Shown here in pieces: positions 8,144 through 15,680 of a DNA stretch of 64,000 nucleotides. How positions within the stretch are numbered: position 1 is the first letter of the stretch; every line of letters begins with the position of its first letter. Under the pieces are notes generated by a model. That model was given only the letters and a program-made list of their open reading frames with translations, was not told the DNA's origin and made no database searches. The stretch spans positions 1 through 64,000 of the forward strand of contig NZ_DBGCTQ010000107.1 of assembly GCF_048388525.1 (NCBI RefSeq), in the 5' to 3' direction. The position numbers were made by a program, and so were the translations under genes. Source of the DNA: BQOK01 sp048388525 (GTDB lineage: Bacteria > Bacillota > Clostridia > Oscillospirales > Ruminococcaceae).

Positions 8144-8413
8144 TTAAATATGATGCATCGCGTCGAATACTTCTTCGCGGGTGAGGTGCAGCTCCATCTT
8201 CATCTGGGCGGCAATTTCGTCCAGCCTGGTGCGCACGGTTTGGGCAGGTTCGGCACAGCCGGACAGGTCCACCAGCATGATCATGCAGAACATATCCTGC
8301 ATGATGCTTTGGCTCACATCCTGGATATTGATGTTCAGCTCGGCGCAGACCCGGCTCACGCCGGCCACCACGCCAACGGTGTCCTTCCCGACCACAGTGA
8401 TGACAGCTCGCAT
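8144..8413 (-). CDS. ACT-domain protein (UPF0237 family)
   Basis: An 89-residue single ACT domain starting MRAVITVVGKDTVGVVAGVS, with the ligand-loop glycine and the NINIQDVSQSIM strand. ACT domains bind amino acids or similar small ligands. ATG 8413 is chosen because it has GCGAGGA upstream and gives the family's usual length of about 90 residues; the longer frame to 8452 has no support. It is the first gene of the operon with the PFL protein and the PAS/HTH regulator. Confidence 0.88.
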   Translation of the reverse strand: MRAVITVVGKDTVGVVAGVSRVCAELNINIQDVSQSIMQDMFCMIMLVDLSGCAEPAQTVRTRLDEIAAQMKMELHLTREEVFDAMHHI

Positions 8414-8450
8414 AAAACAGTTCCTCGCTTTCCCATAGTAAACTAGAGCC

Positions 8451-8459
8451 ATTATAACA
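8451..8459 (-). promoter_or_regulatory. Extended -10 promoter of the ACT-PFL operon
   Basis: On the minus strand TGTTATAAT forms an extended -10 (TGn + TATAAT, 8456-8451), about 38 bp upstream of the ATG at 8413. No good -35 is visible, as is common for TGn promoters. Confidence 0.5.
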
Positions 8460-8477
8460 GATTTTGCCTGTATTTTG

Positions 8478-8506
8478 TTTACTTTGCCCGCATTTTTTTT
8501 TATAAT
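8478..8506 (+). promoter_or_regulatory. Sigma-A-type promoter of the Lrp-aminotransferase-DUF362-ispE-spoIIR string
   Basis: TTTACT (8478-8483), a 17-bp spacer with a T9 run, and TATAAT (8501-8506). It is divergent from the ACT-operon promoter. Confidence 0.65.
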
Positions 8507-8571
8507 GGATGAAAGCCTTTTACAGCGCCGGGCATGCCCGGCACAAACACACAGATGAAGAGGGATGCTTT

Positions 8572-9051
8572 ATGGAACGTTTGCTCAAGCTGCTGGAAGA
8601 GAACGCGCGCCTGCCGGTGGAGGACCTGGCCGCGATGCTGGATATCGCCCCCGCCGAGGCCGCCGCACAGATGGACGCCTATGCCCGGGAGGGCGTGATC
8701 CGGGGCTACAGGGCCCTGGTGGACTGGGAGAAGGCCGGGGCTGACCTGGTGCAGGCCGTGATCGAGCTGCGGGTGCGGCCCAAAAAGAGCATGGGGTTTG
8801 ACGAGATCGCCGCGGCCGTGGCGGGCTTTGAAGAGGTGCAGAGCGTGCTGCTGATGAGCGGCGCGTATGACCTGCAGCTGATCGTGAACGGGCACAGCTT
8901 CCAGGAGATCGCGCTGTTTGTGGCAAAGCGCCTTTCGCCGCTGGACGACGTGCTTTCGACAGCGACCCACTTTGTGCTGCGCACCTATAAAAAGGACGGC
9001 GTCGTGTATGGCGGCGAGGAGCCGGATGAGAGGGAGTGGGCCACACAGTGA
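8572..9051 (+). CDS. Lrp/AsnC-family transcriptional regulator
   Basis: A 159-residue protein: an N-terminal HTH (residues 1-45, LLKLLEENARLPVEDLAAML) and an AsnC/RAM ligand domain (residues 55-150, ending in a THFVLRTYKKDG strand). Such proteins sense amino acids. ATG 8572 has AGAGGGA upstream; the longer frame (8509) would start right after the -10 box and is rejected. The stop overlaps the start of an aminotransferase gene (TGATG), so regulator and enzyme are translationally coupled, a frequent pairing. Confidence 0.85.
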   Translation: MERLLKLLEENARLPVEDLAAMLDIAPAEAAAQMDAYAREGVIRGYRALVDWEKAGADLVQAVIELRVRPKKSMGFDEIAAAVAGFEEVQSVLLMSGAYDLQLIVNGHSFQEIALFVAKRLSPLDDVLSTATHFVLRTYKKDGVVYGGEEPDEREWATQ

Positions 9052-10238
9052 TGGAATACGAGCGCATTGTTGCCCCTGCCGCTGCGGCCATGCGGCCCTC
9101 GGGCATCCGCAAATTTTTTGACATTGCCGCCGAGCTGGAGGGCTGCATCAGCCTGGGCGTGGGCGAGCCGGACTTCAAAACCCCCTGGCGCATCCGGGAC
9201 GCGGGCATCCGCAGCCTGGAAAAGGGAAAGACCACCTACACCGCCAACGCGGGCCTGAAAGAGCTGCGGCAGGAGATCGCGGCTTACATGCAGCGCCGGT
9301 TTGGCCTTCGCTACGAGCCGCTGAAAGAGGTGCTGGTGACGGTGGGTGGCAGCGAGGCCATTGACATGTGCATCCGCAGCCTGGTGGCCCCCGGCGACGA
9401 GGTAATCATTCCCGAGCCCTGTTTTGTGTGCTACCAGCCCATTACCACCCTGACCGGCGGCGTGCCGGTGCCGGTGCCCCTGAAGGCCGAGAACGAGTTC
9501 CGGCTGACCGCGGCCGAGCTGAAAGCAGCCATTACCCCCCGCACAAAGCTGCTGGTGCTGCCCTTCCCCTGCAACCCCACCGGCGCGGTGATGGAAAGGG
9601 AGCATCTGGAGGAGATCGCAGAGGTTTTGCGGGGCACGGACATCGTGGTGCTTTCGGACGAGATCTACGCCGAGCTGACCTACGGTGACAAGCACCACGT
9701 GAGCATTGCCAGCCTGCCGGGCATGGCCGAGCGCACGGTGGTGGTGAACGGCTTCTCCAAGGCGTTTGCCATGACCGGCTGGCGGCTGGGCTATGCCTGC
9801 GGCCCGGCGCCCATCATCAGCGTGATGACAAAGCTGCACCAGAACTGCATCATGTGCGCGCCCACCACCAGCCAGTACGCGGCGGTGGTGGCCATGCGGG
9901 AGTGCGACGACGAGATTGAGCGCATGCGCCGCGAGTACGACATGCGCCGCCGCCTGCTGGTGAAACGGCTGAACGAAATGGGCCTTGCCTGCTTTGAGCC
10001 GAAGGGCGCGTTTTACGTGTTCCCCAGCGTGCAGGCGACCGGCCTTTCCAGCGGGGCGTTCTGCGAGGCGCTGCTGTACGCCCAGAAGGTGGCGGTGGTA
10101 CCCGGCACCGCGTTCGGCGATTCGGGCGAGGGGTTTGTGCGCATCAGCTACGCCTATTCGGTGAACCATTTGACCGAGGCGCTGGACCGCATCCAGGCGT
10201 TTTTGCAGGAGCGGGAGGCAAGCGCCGCCCATGGATGA
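9051..10238 (+). CDS. Pyridoxal-phosphate aminotransferase, aspartate/aromatic type (class I)
   Basis: A 395-residue enzyme with the class I signature SKAFAMTGWRLGY (PLP Lys237), PFPCNPTGAVM, LSDEIYAELTYG and the carboxylate-binding Arg in FVRISYAYS. It resembles the PatA/AspC-like group often found beside Lrp/AsnC regulators. The start is ATG 9051, overlapping the lrp stop; GTG 9036 or 9048 are alternatives because the AGGGAG site is 14 bp from ATG. It overlaps the next gene by 8 bp. Confidence 0.87.
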   Translation: MEYERIVAPAAAAMRPSGIRKFFDIAAELEGCISLGVGEPDFKTPWRIRDAGIRSLEKGKTTYTANAGLKELRQEIAAYMQRRFGLRYEPLKEVLVTVGGSEAIDMCIRSLVAPGDEVIIPEPCFVCYQPITTLTGGVPVPVPLKAENEFRLTAAELKAAITPRTKLLVLPFPCNPTGAVMEREHLEEIAEVLRGTDIVVLSDEIYAELTYGDKHHVSIASLPGMAERTVVVNGFSKAFAMTGWRLGYACGPAPIISVMTKLHQNCIMCAPTTSQYAAVVAMRECDDEIERMRREYDMRRRLLVKRLNEMGLACFEPKGAFYVFPSVQATGLSSGAFCEALLYAQKVAVVPGTAFGDSGEGFVRISYAYSVNHLTEALDRIQAFLQEREASAAHG

Positions 10239-11382
10239 CAAGGTGTATTTTGCCGCCGCCGGCAGCTATGACCCGGCGGCGGTGGAAGCGGCGGTGGAGC
10301 GGCTGTTTTGCCAGCTGCCCGCCGCCGCGGCCATTGGGCCGGGCAAAAAGGTGCTGCTGAAGCCGAACCTTTTGGCAAAGCACGGCCCGGGTAAGGCCGT
10401 GACCACCCACCCGGAGGTGCTGCGGGCGGTGATCCGGGCGGTGAAGCGCCGGGGGGCGGACGATCTGCTGGTGGCCGACTCGCCCGGGGGGCCTTACACC
10501 CCGGCCCTGGTGAAAAGCATTTATAAGGCCAGCGGCCTGGCGGCGGTGTGCCAGGAGGAACAGGTGCCCCTGTACACCGCCTGCGAGAGCGCTGCGGCGC
10601 CCGCCGCCGGGGGAGCCGCGGCCAAGGAATTCACCCTGCTGCGCCCGGTGCTGGAGGCGGACCTGCTGATTGACCTGCCCAAGCTAAAGACCCACATGAT
10701 GACCGGCCTTTCGGCCGCCACAAAAAATTTGTTCGGGTGCATCCCCGGCTTGCAGAAGGCCGAGTGGCACATGCGCCTGCCGGAGAAAGAGCGCTTTGGC
10801 GAGATGCTGGTGGATCTGCTGGAAACCGTGAAGCCCGCCTTTGCGGTGCTGGACGCGGTGGTGGCCCACGAGGGCGACGGGCCCAGCGGCGGCACGCCGC
10901 GCCCGGTGGGGTTTGTGGCGGCGGCCGGGGACCTTTTGCAGATGGATCTTGCCCTGTGCGCCATGGTGGGGCTGGACCCGGCCCAGGTGCCCTATCTTTC
11001 CGCCGCGATGCGGCGGGGCCTGTGCGCGGACCGGTTCGAGGCGGCCAAGGCGGCGGGCGAGACCGGGCTGTTTGCGCCGATCGACGGGTTTAAGCTGCCC
11101 TCCAGCTGGGGCAGCGTGGATTTTGCGGACAACGCGCCCCGCCCCATCCGCTGGGCGGTGCCCGCGGTGCAGCGGGCCATCGCGCCCCGCCCGGTGATCG
11201 ACAAAGAAAGCTGCATCGGCTGCGGCCAGTGTGCCACGATCTGCCCGCAGAAGACCATCCGGCTGGAGGAGGGCAGGGCGCGGATCCTGCCGGGGCGGTG
11301 CATCCGGTGCTTTTGCTGCCACGAGATCTGCCCGGTGCAGGCCATCCGCACCAAGCGCTTTTTCATCTTTCAAAAACTGTGA
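10231..11382 (+). CDS. DUF362 domain protein with C-terminal 2x[4Fe-4S] ferredoxin domain
   Basis: A 383-residue protein. Residues 30-290 are DUF362 (VLLKPNLLAKHGPGKAVTTHP, DLPKLKTHMMTGLSAATKNLFG, VLDAVVAHEGDGP). Residues 320-375 carry two clusters, CIGCGQCATICP from C328 and CIRCFCCHEICP from C357. The function of the family is unknown, though iron-sulfur electron transfer is expected. It overlaps the aminotransferase by 8 bp and is followed 10 bp later by ispE, so it is co-transcribed with an isoprenoid enzyme that itself needs no iron-sulfur cluster. The downstream IspG/IspH steps do use them, but those genes are not here. Confidence 0.85.
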   Translation: MDDKVYFAAAGSYDPAAVEAAVERLFCQLPAAAAIGPGKKVLLKPNLLAKHGPGKAVTTHPEVLRAVIRAVKRRGADDLLVADSPGGPYTPALVKSIYKASGLAAVCQEEQVPLYTACESAAAPAAGGAAAKEFTLLRPVLEADLLIDLPKLKTHMMTGLSAATKNLFGCIPGLQKAEWHMRLPEKERFGEMLVDLLETVKPAFAVLDAVVAHEGDGPSGGTPRPVGFVAAAGDLLQMDLALCAMVGLDPAQVPYLSAAMRRGLCADRFEAAKAAGETGLFAPIDGFKLPSSWGSVDFADNAPRPIRWAVPAVQRAIAPRPVIDKESCIGCGQCATICPQKTIRLEEGRARILPGRCIRCFCCHEICPVQAIRTKRFFIFQKL

Positions 11383-11392
11383 GGTGTTTTGC

Positions 11393-12280
11393 ATGAAGCA
11401 GGTCACGGTGCTGGCCCCGGCAAAGCTGAACCTGACCCTGGACGTGACCGGCCTTTTGCCGGGCGGCTACCACGCGCTGGATATGCTAATGCAGACCATC
11501 ACCCTGCACGAGCGGGTGATCCTGCGCAAAAGCCAGGGGCTCTTGCTGCGGCTGCCGGGCAGCCGCGTGCCCCCGAACGATAAAAACACCGCCATCAAGG
11601 CGGCGCTGGCGTTTTTTCATTACACCGGCCTTTTGGCCGGGGCGGATATGGAAGTACATAAGGCGACCCCAGTGCGGGCGGGCATGGCGGGCGGCTCGGC
11701 CGACGCCGCGGCCGTGCTGGTGGGGCTGAACGAACTGTACGCGGCGCGGCTTTCCATGAGCGAGCTGTGCGCGCTGGGGGCAGGGATCGGGGCGGATGTG
11801 CCCTTTGCGCTGCTGGGCGGCACCTGCCGTGTGCAGGGCAAGGGGGATATGCTGAAGCCCCTGCCCCCCTGCCCGGACTGCTGGTTCACAGTGGCGATGC
11901 CCAGCGTGGGGGTTTCGACCCCGGAGGCTTTTGCCGCTTACGATGAGGTGGGCAGCACGGCGCACCCCAGCGCGGACGCCGCCGAGGCGGCGGTGGAGGC
12001 GGGCGATCTGCGCGCCCTGTGCGGGGCGATGGGCAACGCGCTGGAGGAGTGCAGCGGCGCCGCCGAAACGCCCCACATCAAAAGACTGCTCAACGAACAC
12101 GGCGCCCTGGCCAGCCTGATGACCGGCAGCGGCGCGGCGGTGTTCGGGGTGTTTGACCGGCAGCAGGCCGCCGCTGCCGCCGCCTCGGCGCTGCGGCGGG
12201 AGTACCGCCAGGTATACCTGGCGCAGCCGGACCGGGGCGGCGCGCGGGTGATCCATCCACCCCGAAAATCAAAAGCCTGA
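11393..12280 (+). CDS. ispE: 4-diphosphocytidyl-2-C-methyl-D-erythritol kinase
   Basis: A 295-residue GHMP kinase of the MEP isoprenoid pathway that phosphorylates CDP-methylerythritol. Seen are the N-terminal APAKLNLTLDV, the glycine-rich ATP loop PVRAGMAGGSADAAAVL (about residues 92-108), GIGADVPFALLGGTCR, and the C-terminal MTGSGAAVFGVF. ATG 11393 with GAGGTG upstream gives the family start MKQVTVLAPAKLNL; the frame is open far upstream inside the DUF362 gene, but that is not coding. Confidence 0.95.
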   Translation: MKQVTVLAPAKLNLTLDVTGLLPGGYHALDMLMQTITLHERVILRKSQGLLLRLPGSRVPPNDKNTAIKAALAFFHYTGLLAGADMEVHKATPVRAGMAGGSADAAAVLVGLNELYAARLSMSELCALGAGIGADVPFALLGGTCRVQGKGDMLKPLPPCPDCWFTVAMPSVGVSTPEAFAAYDEVGSTAHPSADAAEAAVEAGDLRALCGAMGNALEECSGAAETPHIKRLLNEHGALASLMTGSGAAVFGVFDRQQAAAAAASALRREYRQVYLAQPDRGGARVIHPPRKSKA

Positions 12281-12361
12281 ATAAAACAAAACAAGCACGC
12301 CTATACTTTTGGCAGATGTTACCATTGGCAACGGATGACCAAAAGAGAGGACGTGCTTTTT

Positions 12362-12985
12362 ATGTTTTTGAAAAAATTTGCCCCATCGCGCCGGGCGGTG
12401 CTGGAGGCCAGCGTGGGCCTGGGGCTTTTGCTTGCCGTGTTACTTACCTGCCGCTTTTCCAGCTTTGCCGCCGTGGCCGCCAGCGTGCGGGCCAACACCC
12501 TGCGCCTGCACGTGCAGGCGAACTCGAACGGGCCGGATGATCAGCTGCTGAAATTCCGGGTGCGGGACGCGGTATTGGAAACGGCGGGGCGCCTGTTCGG
12601 CGGCGAGGCGGACAAGGCAGCCGCACTGGAAGTGGCCCGGGCCAGCCTGCCCCAGATTCAGATGGCAGCGGAAAAAGCGGTGGCCGAGGCGGGCAGCCGG
12701 CTGCCGGTGCGGGTATACATCACCAACATGTACTTTGACACCACGGGCTACGCGGACTTTACCCTGCCGGCGGGGCGGTACGACGCGGTGCGGGTGGAGC
12801 TGGGCGCGCACGCGGGCAAAAACTGGTTCTGCGTGCTGTACCCCGGCCTGTGCCTGCCCGCCGCCGGGGGCGAGGCGGCCTACCCCACCCCGGCCGAGCA
12901 GCAGCTTATAAAAGAGGGCAGCCCCTATGAGATCCGCTTTGCGGCGCTGGAGTGGTGGGAACGGGTGAGCGGCCGGGCGGAGTGA
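12362..12985 (+). CDS. spoIIR: Stage II sporulation protein R
   Basis: A 207-residue secreted signalling protein made in the forespore, which triggers SpoIIGA-dependent processing of pro-sigma-E in the mother cell. One N-terminal membrane/signal segment (about residues 10-35) is followed by the family core LRLHVQANSNGPDDQLLKFRVRD, then GxxPVRVYITNMYF and NWFCVLYPGLCLP. ATG 12362 has GAGAGG 11 bp upstream; ATG 12335 is possible. It is strong evidence that the organism belongs to an endospore-forming lineage. It follows ispE by 81 bp. Confidence 0.93.
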   Translation: MFLKKFAPSRRAVLEASVGLGLLLAVLLTCRFSSFAAVAASVRANTLRLHVQANSNGPDDQLLKFRVRDAVLETAGRLFGGEADKAAALEVARASLPQIQMAAEKAVAEAGSRLPVRVYITNMYFDTTGYADFTLPAGRYDAVRVELGAHAGKNWFCVLYPGLCLPAAGGEAAYPTPAEQQLIKEGSPYEIRFAALEWWERVSGRAE

Positions 12986-13016
12986 AAAGGGTGTGATGGA
13001 ATGCGGCGGGAGATTT

Positions 13017-13358
13017 TTATTTTTTCTGTAATTCTATGAGGATGCGTGTGGAATTACTGGTAAGGCGCATCAGGTTTTTGGCAGCATCCAGCAGGATCAT
13101 GGACACGGAAACAGAAAAAAGAGCCGTCAACGGAAATACGACAAGCCCAAACAGGAAAAAGGGCATGATGCTGCCTTCCTGTGAGCTGAGCATACCGCCC
13201 AGTACCAGGCCCAGCAGAATGATCGCAAAGAACATAACCCAGGCAACCACGCGCAAAAGTGCGATCCAGAAGCCGCCTTTTTCGGAAACGCGGCAAGAGG
13301 GCGAGGGAGCAGAGGGCTCGTTTGTTTGGGACAGGCCGAGAGGATCGGTATACTCCAT
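13017..13358 (-). CDS. Small two-helix membrane protein, unknown function
   Basis: A 113-residue protein with a hydrophilic N-terminus (about 35 residues, Ser/Pro rich), two hydrophobic helices (about 38-62 and 70-95) and a charged C-terminus. I recognise no family. ATG 13358 has AAAGGAG upstream. It is convergent with spoIIR. A second membrane gene on the same strand lies 106 bp upstream (13465-14118). Confidence 0.6.
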   Translation of the reverse strand: MEYTDPLGLSQTNEPSAPSPSCRVSEKGGFWIALLRVVAWVMFFAIILLGLVLGGMLSSQEGSIMPFFLFGLVVFPLTALFSVSVSMILLDAAKNLMRLTSNSTRILIELQKK

Positions 13359-13464
13359 CACGTACACTCCTTTAAAATGATTGAAATTGGGCAACGCCCA
13401 TATGCACAGGCTACGGCTACGAGCTTAAAACAGTAAAATGCCTGTAGGGTGAAGACATCCCACA

Positions 13465-14118
13465 TTAGATGCCTCGATTTTGGCGCAGCAGTGAGACAGA
13501 TAAGGCAACCCAAAAGACAAGCTGCAAAAGGCTAAAAAGCATAGAGAAGCAATAGTTGTAAAAAGGAATATAAAAGGGAGAGAGGATATTTCTTAGGATA
13601 GGCAAAGCCAACGTGTTTACAATGACGGAGACAAATGACAGGCAATAGCCTGCCAGAGAGCACATGGCGCCGACACGCACACTTTTTTTTGGATGCTTTA
13701 TAAATGCCAAAAGGAAGAAAGCGATACTGCAAGCGATCAAAAATGAAAACAGAAGAGAAACGGCGGGGCTTGTGAAGAAAGCGGCGGAAACATCCTTCTT
13801 TACAGTCAGCACCAAAGAGCAGATAGATCGTATACCGGAAAGAAGCCGCATAACAAGATAAAACAGGAGCGGCACGAAAAGCCTTTTATTACCACGCAAA
13901 AGCCGACTTAACATTCCGAAGGTCACAATGTCCAAAGTTATAAACAAAGCGTCCACGACCGCTGTGATAACATAATAGGTCTCGCCATAAATCTTGAATG
14001 CCTTCACAATAGAGGGAAAAAAGAGTGGATACAAAATACGCAGTACAAGCACGATGCCAATGGAGATAACCGTGTAGGCCATAGGGACCAATCTCTTTTT
14101 TTGCGGATCTTGCGGCAT
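13465..14118 (-). CDS. Polytopic membrane protein, unknown function
   Basis: A 217-residue protein with about six hydrophobic segments and short polar loops. No family is recognised. ATG 14118 follows AAAGGTGG. The gene is divergent from a small XRE repressor, and its promoter is embedded in two 17-bp palindromes (see 14174-14215), so it is the probable target of that repressor. The local base composition is more AT-rich than the flanking genes, which suggests an accessory module. Confidence 0.65.
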   Translation of the reverse strand: MPQDPQKKRLVPMAYTVISIGIVLVLRILYPLFFPSIVKAFKIYGETYYVITAVVDALFITLDIVTFGMLSRLLRGNKRLFVPLLFYLVMRLLSGIRSICSLVLTVKKDVSAAFFTSPAVSLLFSFLIACSIAFFLLAFIKHPKKSVRVGAMCSLAGYCLSFVSVIVNTLALPILRNILSPFYIPFYNYCFSMLFSLLQLVFWVALSVSLLRQNRGI

Positions 14119-14169
14119 ACCGTTGCCACCTTTCACAGAAGAACTGATAGAGCGATGTCATTCAAGTTT

Positions 14170-14198
14170 ATTCTATGCGAAAAATGCATAAATGTCAA
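14170..14198 (-). promoter_or_regulatory. Promoter of the membrane gene at 13465-14118
   Basis: On the minus strand a perfect -35 TTGACA (14198-14193) and -10 TAGAAT (14175-14170) are separated by 17 bp. It overlaps two palindromes. Confidence 0.7.
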
Positions 14199-14215
14199 TA
14201 TGCGATTTTCGTATA
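14174..14215. promoter_or_regulatory. Tandem 17-bp palindromic operators between divergent XRE and membrane genes
   Basis: TATGCGAAAAATGCATA (14174-14190) and TATGCGATTTTCGTATA (14199-14215) share the 7-base start TATGCGA, are each imperfect palindromes and have centres 25 bp apart. The left one covers the -10/spacer of the minus promoter; the right one ends inside a TATAAT (14212-14217) pointing at the XRE gene. This is the geometry of an autoregulated repressor. Confidence 0.6.
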
Positions 14216-14242
14216 ATTTACAATGGCTTACGGTGAGTAACA

Positions 14243-14455
14243 ATGTATGAAAGACTGCGCGATCTGCGGGAAGATAAAGACTTGAGCCAGACGGCTCTGG
14301 CTCAGATACTGCATGTAAGCCAGGCGACTTACTCCCGCTATGAAAGCGGAGCGCTGGATATTCCTTCACAGACGCTGATTCGTTTGGCGTCGTTTTATGG
14401 CACAAGCATCGATTATCTGGTGGGGCTTACAAACACGCAAAAGCCTTACAGATAA
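14243..14455 (+). CDS. Small XRE-family HTH repressor
   Basis: A 70-residue single-domain Cro/C1-type protein: RLRDLREDKDLSQTALAQIL and VSQATYSRYESGALDIPSQT are the helix-turn-helix, and FYGTSIDYLVGLT is the typical C-terminal helix. There is no sensor domain. It is divergent from a membrane-protein gene and probably binds the paired palindromes at 14174-14215. A bidirectional terminator follows directly. Confidence 0.85.
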   Translation: MYERLRDLREDKDLSQTALAQILHVSQATYSRYESGALDIPSQTLIRLASFYGTSIDYLVGLTNTQKPYR

Positions 14456-14456
14456 A

Positions 14457-14484
14457 AAGGCACGGCCCGCGGGGGCCGTGCCTT
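14457..14484. terminator. Bidirectional intrinsic terminator
   Basis: AAGGCACGGCCC (14457-14468) pairs with GGGCCGTGCCTT (14473-14484), between two convergent genes. Confidence 0.75.
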
Positions 14485-14490
14485 CCCTGT

Positions 14491-15468
14491 TTATTTGCGG
14501 CGGTTTTGAAAAAAGGCGTCGATCACCAGCACCGCCGCGCCGCAGGCGATGCCGCCCACCGCGAACAGCCACCAGAGCTGCCGCCAGGCGTAGGGGCTGC
14601 CGTCGATGGCGGCGAGGCCCACGTAGAGCGCGGTGGCCAGCAGCATGATGCTGCCGCAGACCGCGCCGGTGAGCGCTTCCTTCTTTTTTTCGGCGGGGGT
14701 GGGGGAGTTTTCGCGGTTGTAGGCCTCGAGATCGTATTTGGACTTTTGGATGCCCGCCCAGGCCAGCACCGCGGCGCAGCCGCCCACAATGAGCAAAAAC
14801 AGGGCGACCAGCCAGCAGAGGTAGCTAAGGCCCAGGCCCCGGCTTTCGAACAGGGAGCCGACCACCACCAGCAGGACCACGCCCGCCAGAATGAGCGCCA
14901 CCGGCCCGGCGATGAGCCAGACGAATTTTTGATTGTAGCGCTCGATCTGCGCGGGGGTGTAAAAGGGCTCGAGACGGGGGTGCTTTTTGCAGAAGTCCGC
15001 GTGCTGGATGCCGTGGACGATGAAGAGCACGGCCGCCAGCAGCACGAACAGCAGAAAGCCGCCCACGCCGAGCCCCTCAAGGGAGCTGTCCCACACGAAG
15101 TAGAGCCGCAGGCCCTCGAAGGCCATCAGGAACGCGGCGCCGCCCAGTACAAGAGCAATGCCCAGCGCGATAGCCCTTGCAAAGGCGTTCATGTGGGCGT
15201 CGTAGCCGGCGGTGTCGGCGGCGAAAGAGCGCTCGGCACTGCCCCGCAGCAGGGTGTCGAGGCTGACGCCAAACACCTCGCAGAGGGTGAGCAGGGTATT
15301 CATTTCGGGCCAGGCGGCGCCGCTTTCCCACTTGCTGATGCTCTGGCGGCTGACGCCCAGCTGTTCGGCAAGGGCCTCCTGGCTGAGGTCTTTTTGTTTG
15401 CGCAGAAATTGAAGATTGCGGGCGAGCGCGCCGCCCATGTTTTGATTTGCCATTGCAGTTTCATCCAT
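14491..15468 (-). CDS. XRE-family HTH regulator with multi-pass membrane domain
   Basis: A 325-residue protein. Residues 10-70 form an XRE domain (LQFLRKQKDLSQEALAEQLG, VSRQSISKWESGAAWPEM), and residues 95-320 carry about seven to eight hydrophobic helices. This 'HTH plus integral membrane' layout is common in Firmicutes, where the regulator is tethered to the membrane; its signal is unknown. The ATG at 15468 has GGGGAGGAA upstream. It is convergent with the small XRE gene. Confidence 0.8.
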   Translation of the reverse strand: MDETAMANQNMGGALARNLQFLRKQKDLSQEALAEQLGVSRQSISKWESGAAWPEMNTLLTLCEVFGVSLDTLLRGSAERSFAADTAGYDAHMNAFARAIALGIALVLGGAAFLMAFEGLRLYFVWDSSLEGLGVGGFLLFVLLAAVLFIVHGIQHADFCKKHPRLEPFYTPAQIERYNQKFVWLIAGPVALILAGVVLLVVVGSLFESRGLGLSYLCWLVALFLLIVGGCAAVLAWAGIQKSKYDLEAYNRENSPTPAEKKKEALTGAVCGSIMLLATALYVGLAAIDGSPYAWRQLWWLFAVGGIACGAAVLVIDAFFQNRRK

Positions 15469-15680
15469 TTTCAGTTCCTCCCCGGTAGTTTGTGCCTTTA
15501 TTTTACCGAAGCACGCCGCCGCCTGCTACCGATTTGAGGTTGCTTTTTGAGAGAAACGCCGCCCGTTTGGGTTGCGGAGCGGCAATTTGGGCGGCTTTAT
15601 TGGTATTATACCACAGAGGGGCGGGTTTTCACTCCCTCTGCCGGCAGCGCATACATTGGGGGCAAGGAGGGATGCTGTTT

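Noticed and set aside
6076..8184. 702-codon frame on the plus strand opposite the PFL gene
   Set aside because: Composition is His/Gly/Ala/Asp rich as in other antisense shadows; the minus-strand genes here have clear families.
15560..15610. Possible promoter TATTAT for the peptidoglycan-binding gene
   Set aside because: No -35 at suitable distance; not strong enough to list as a feature.
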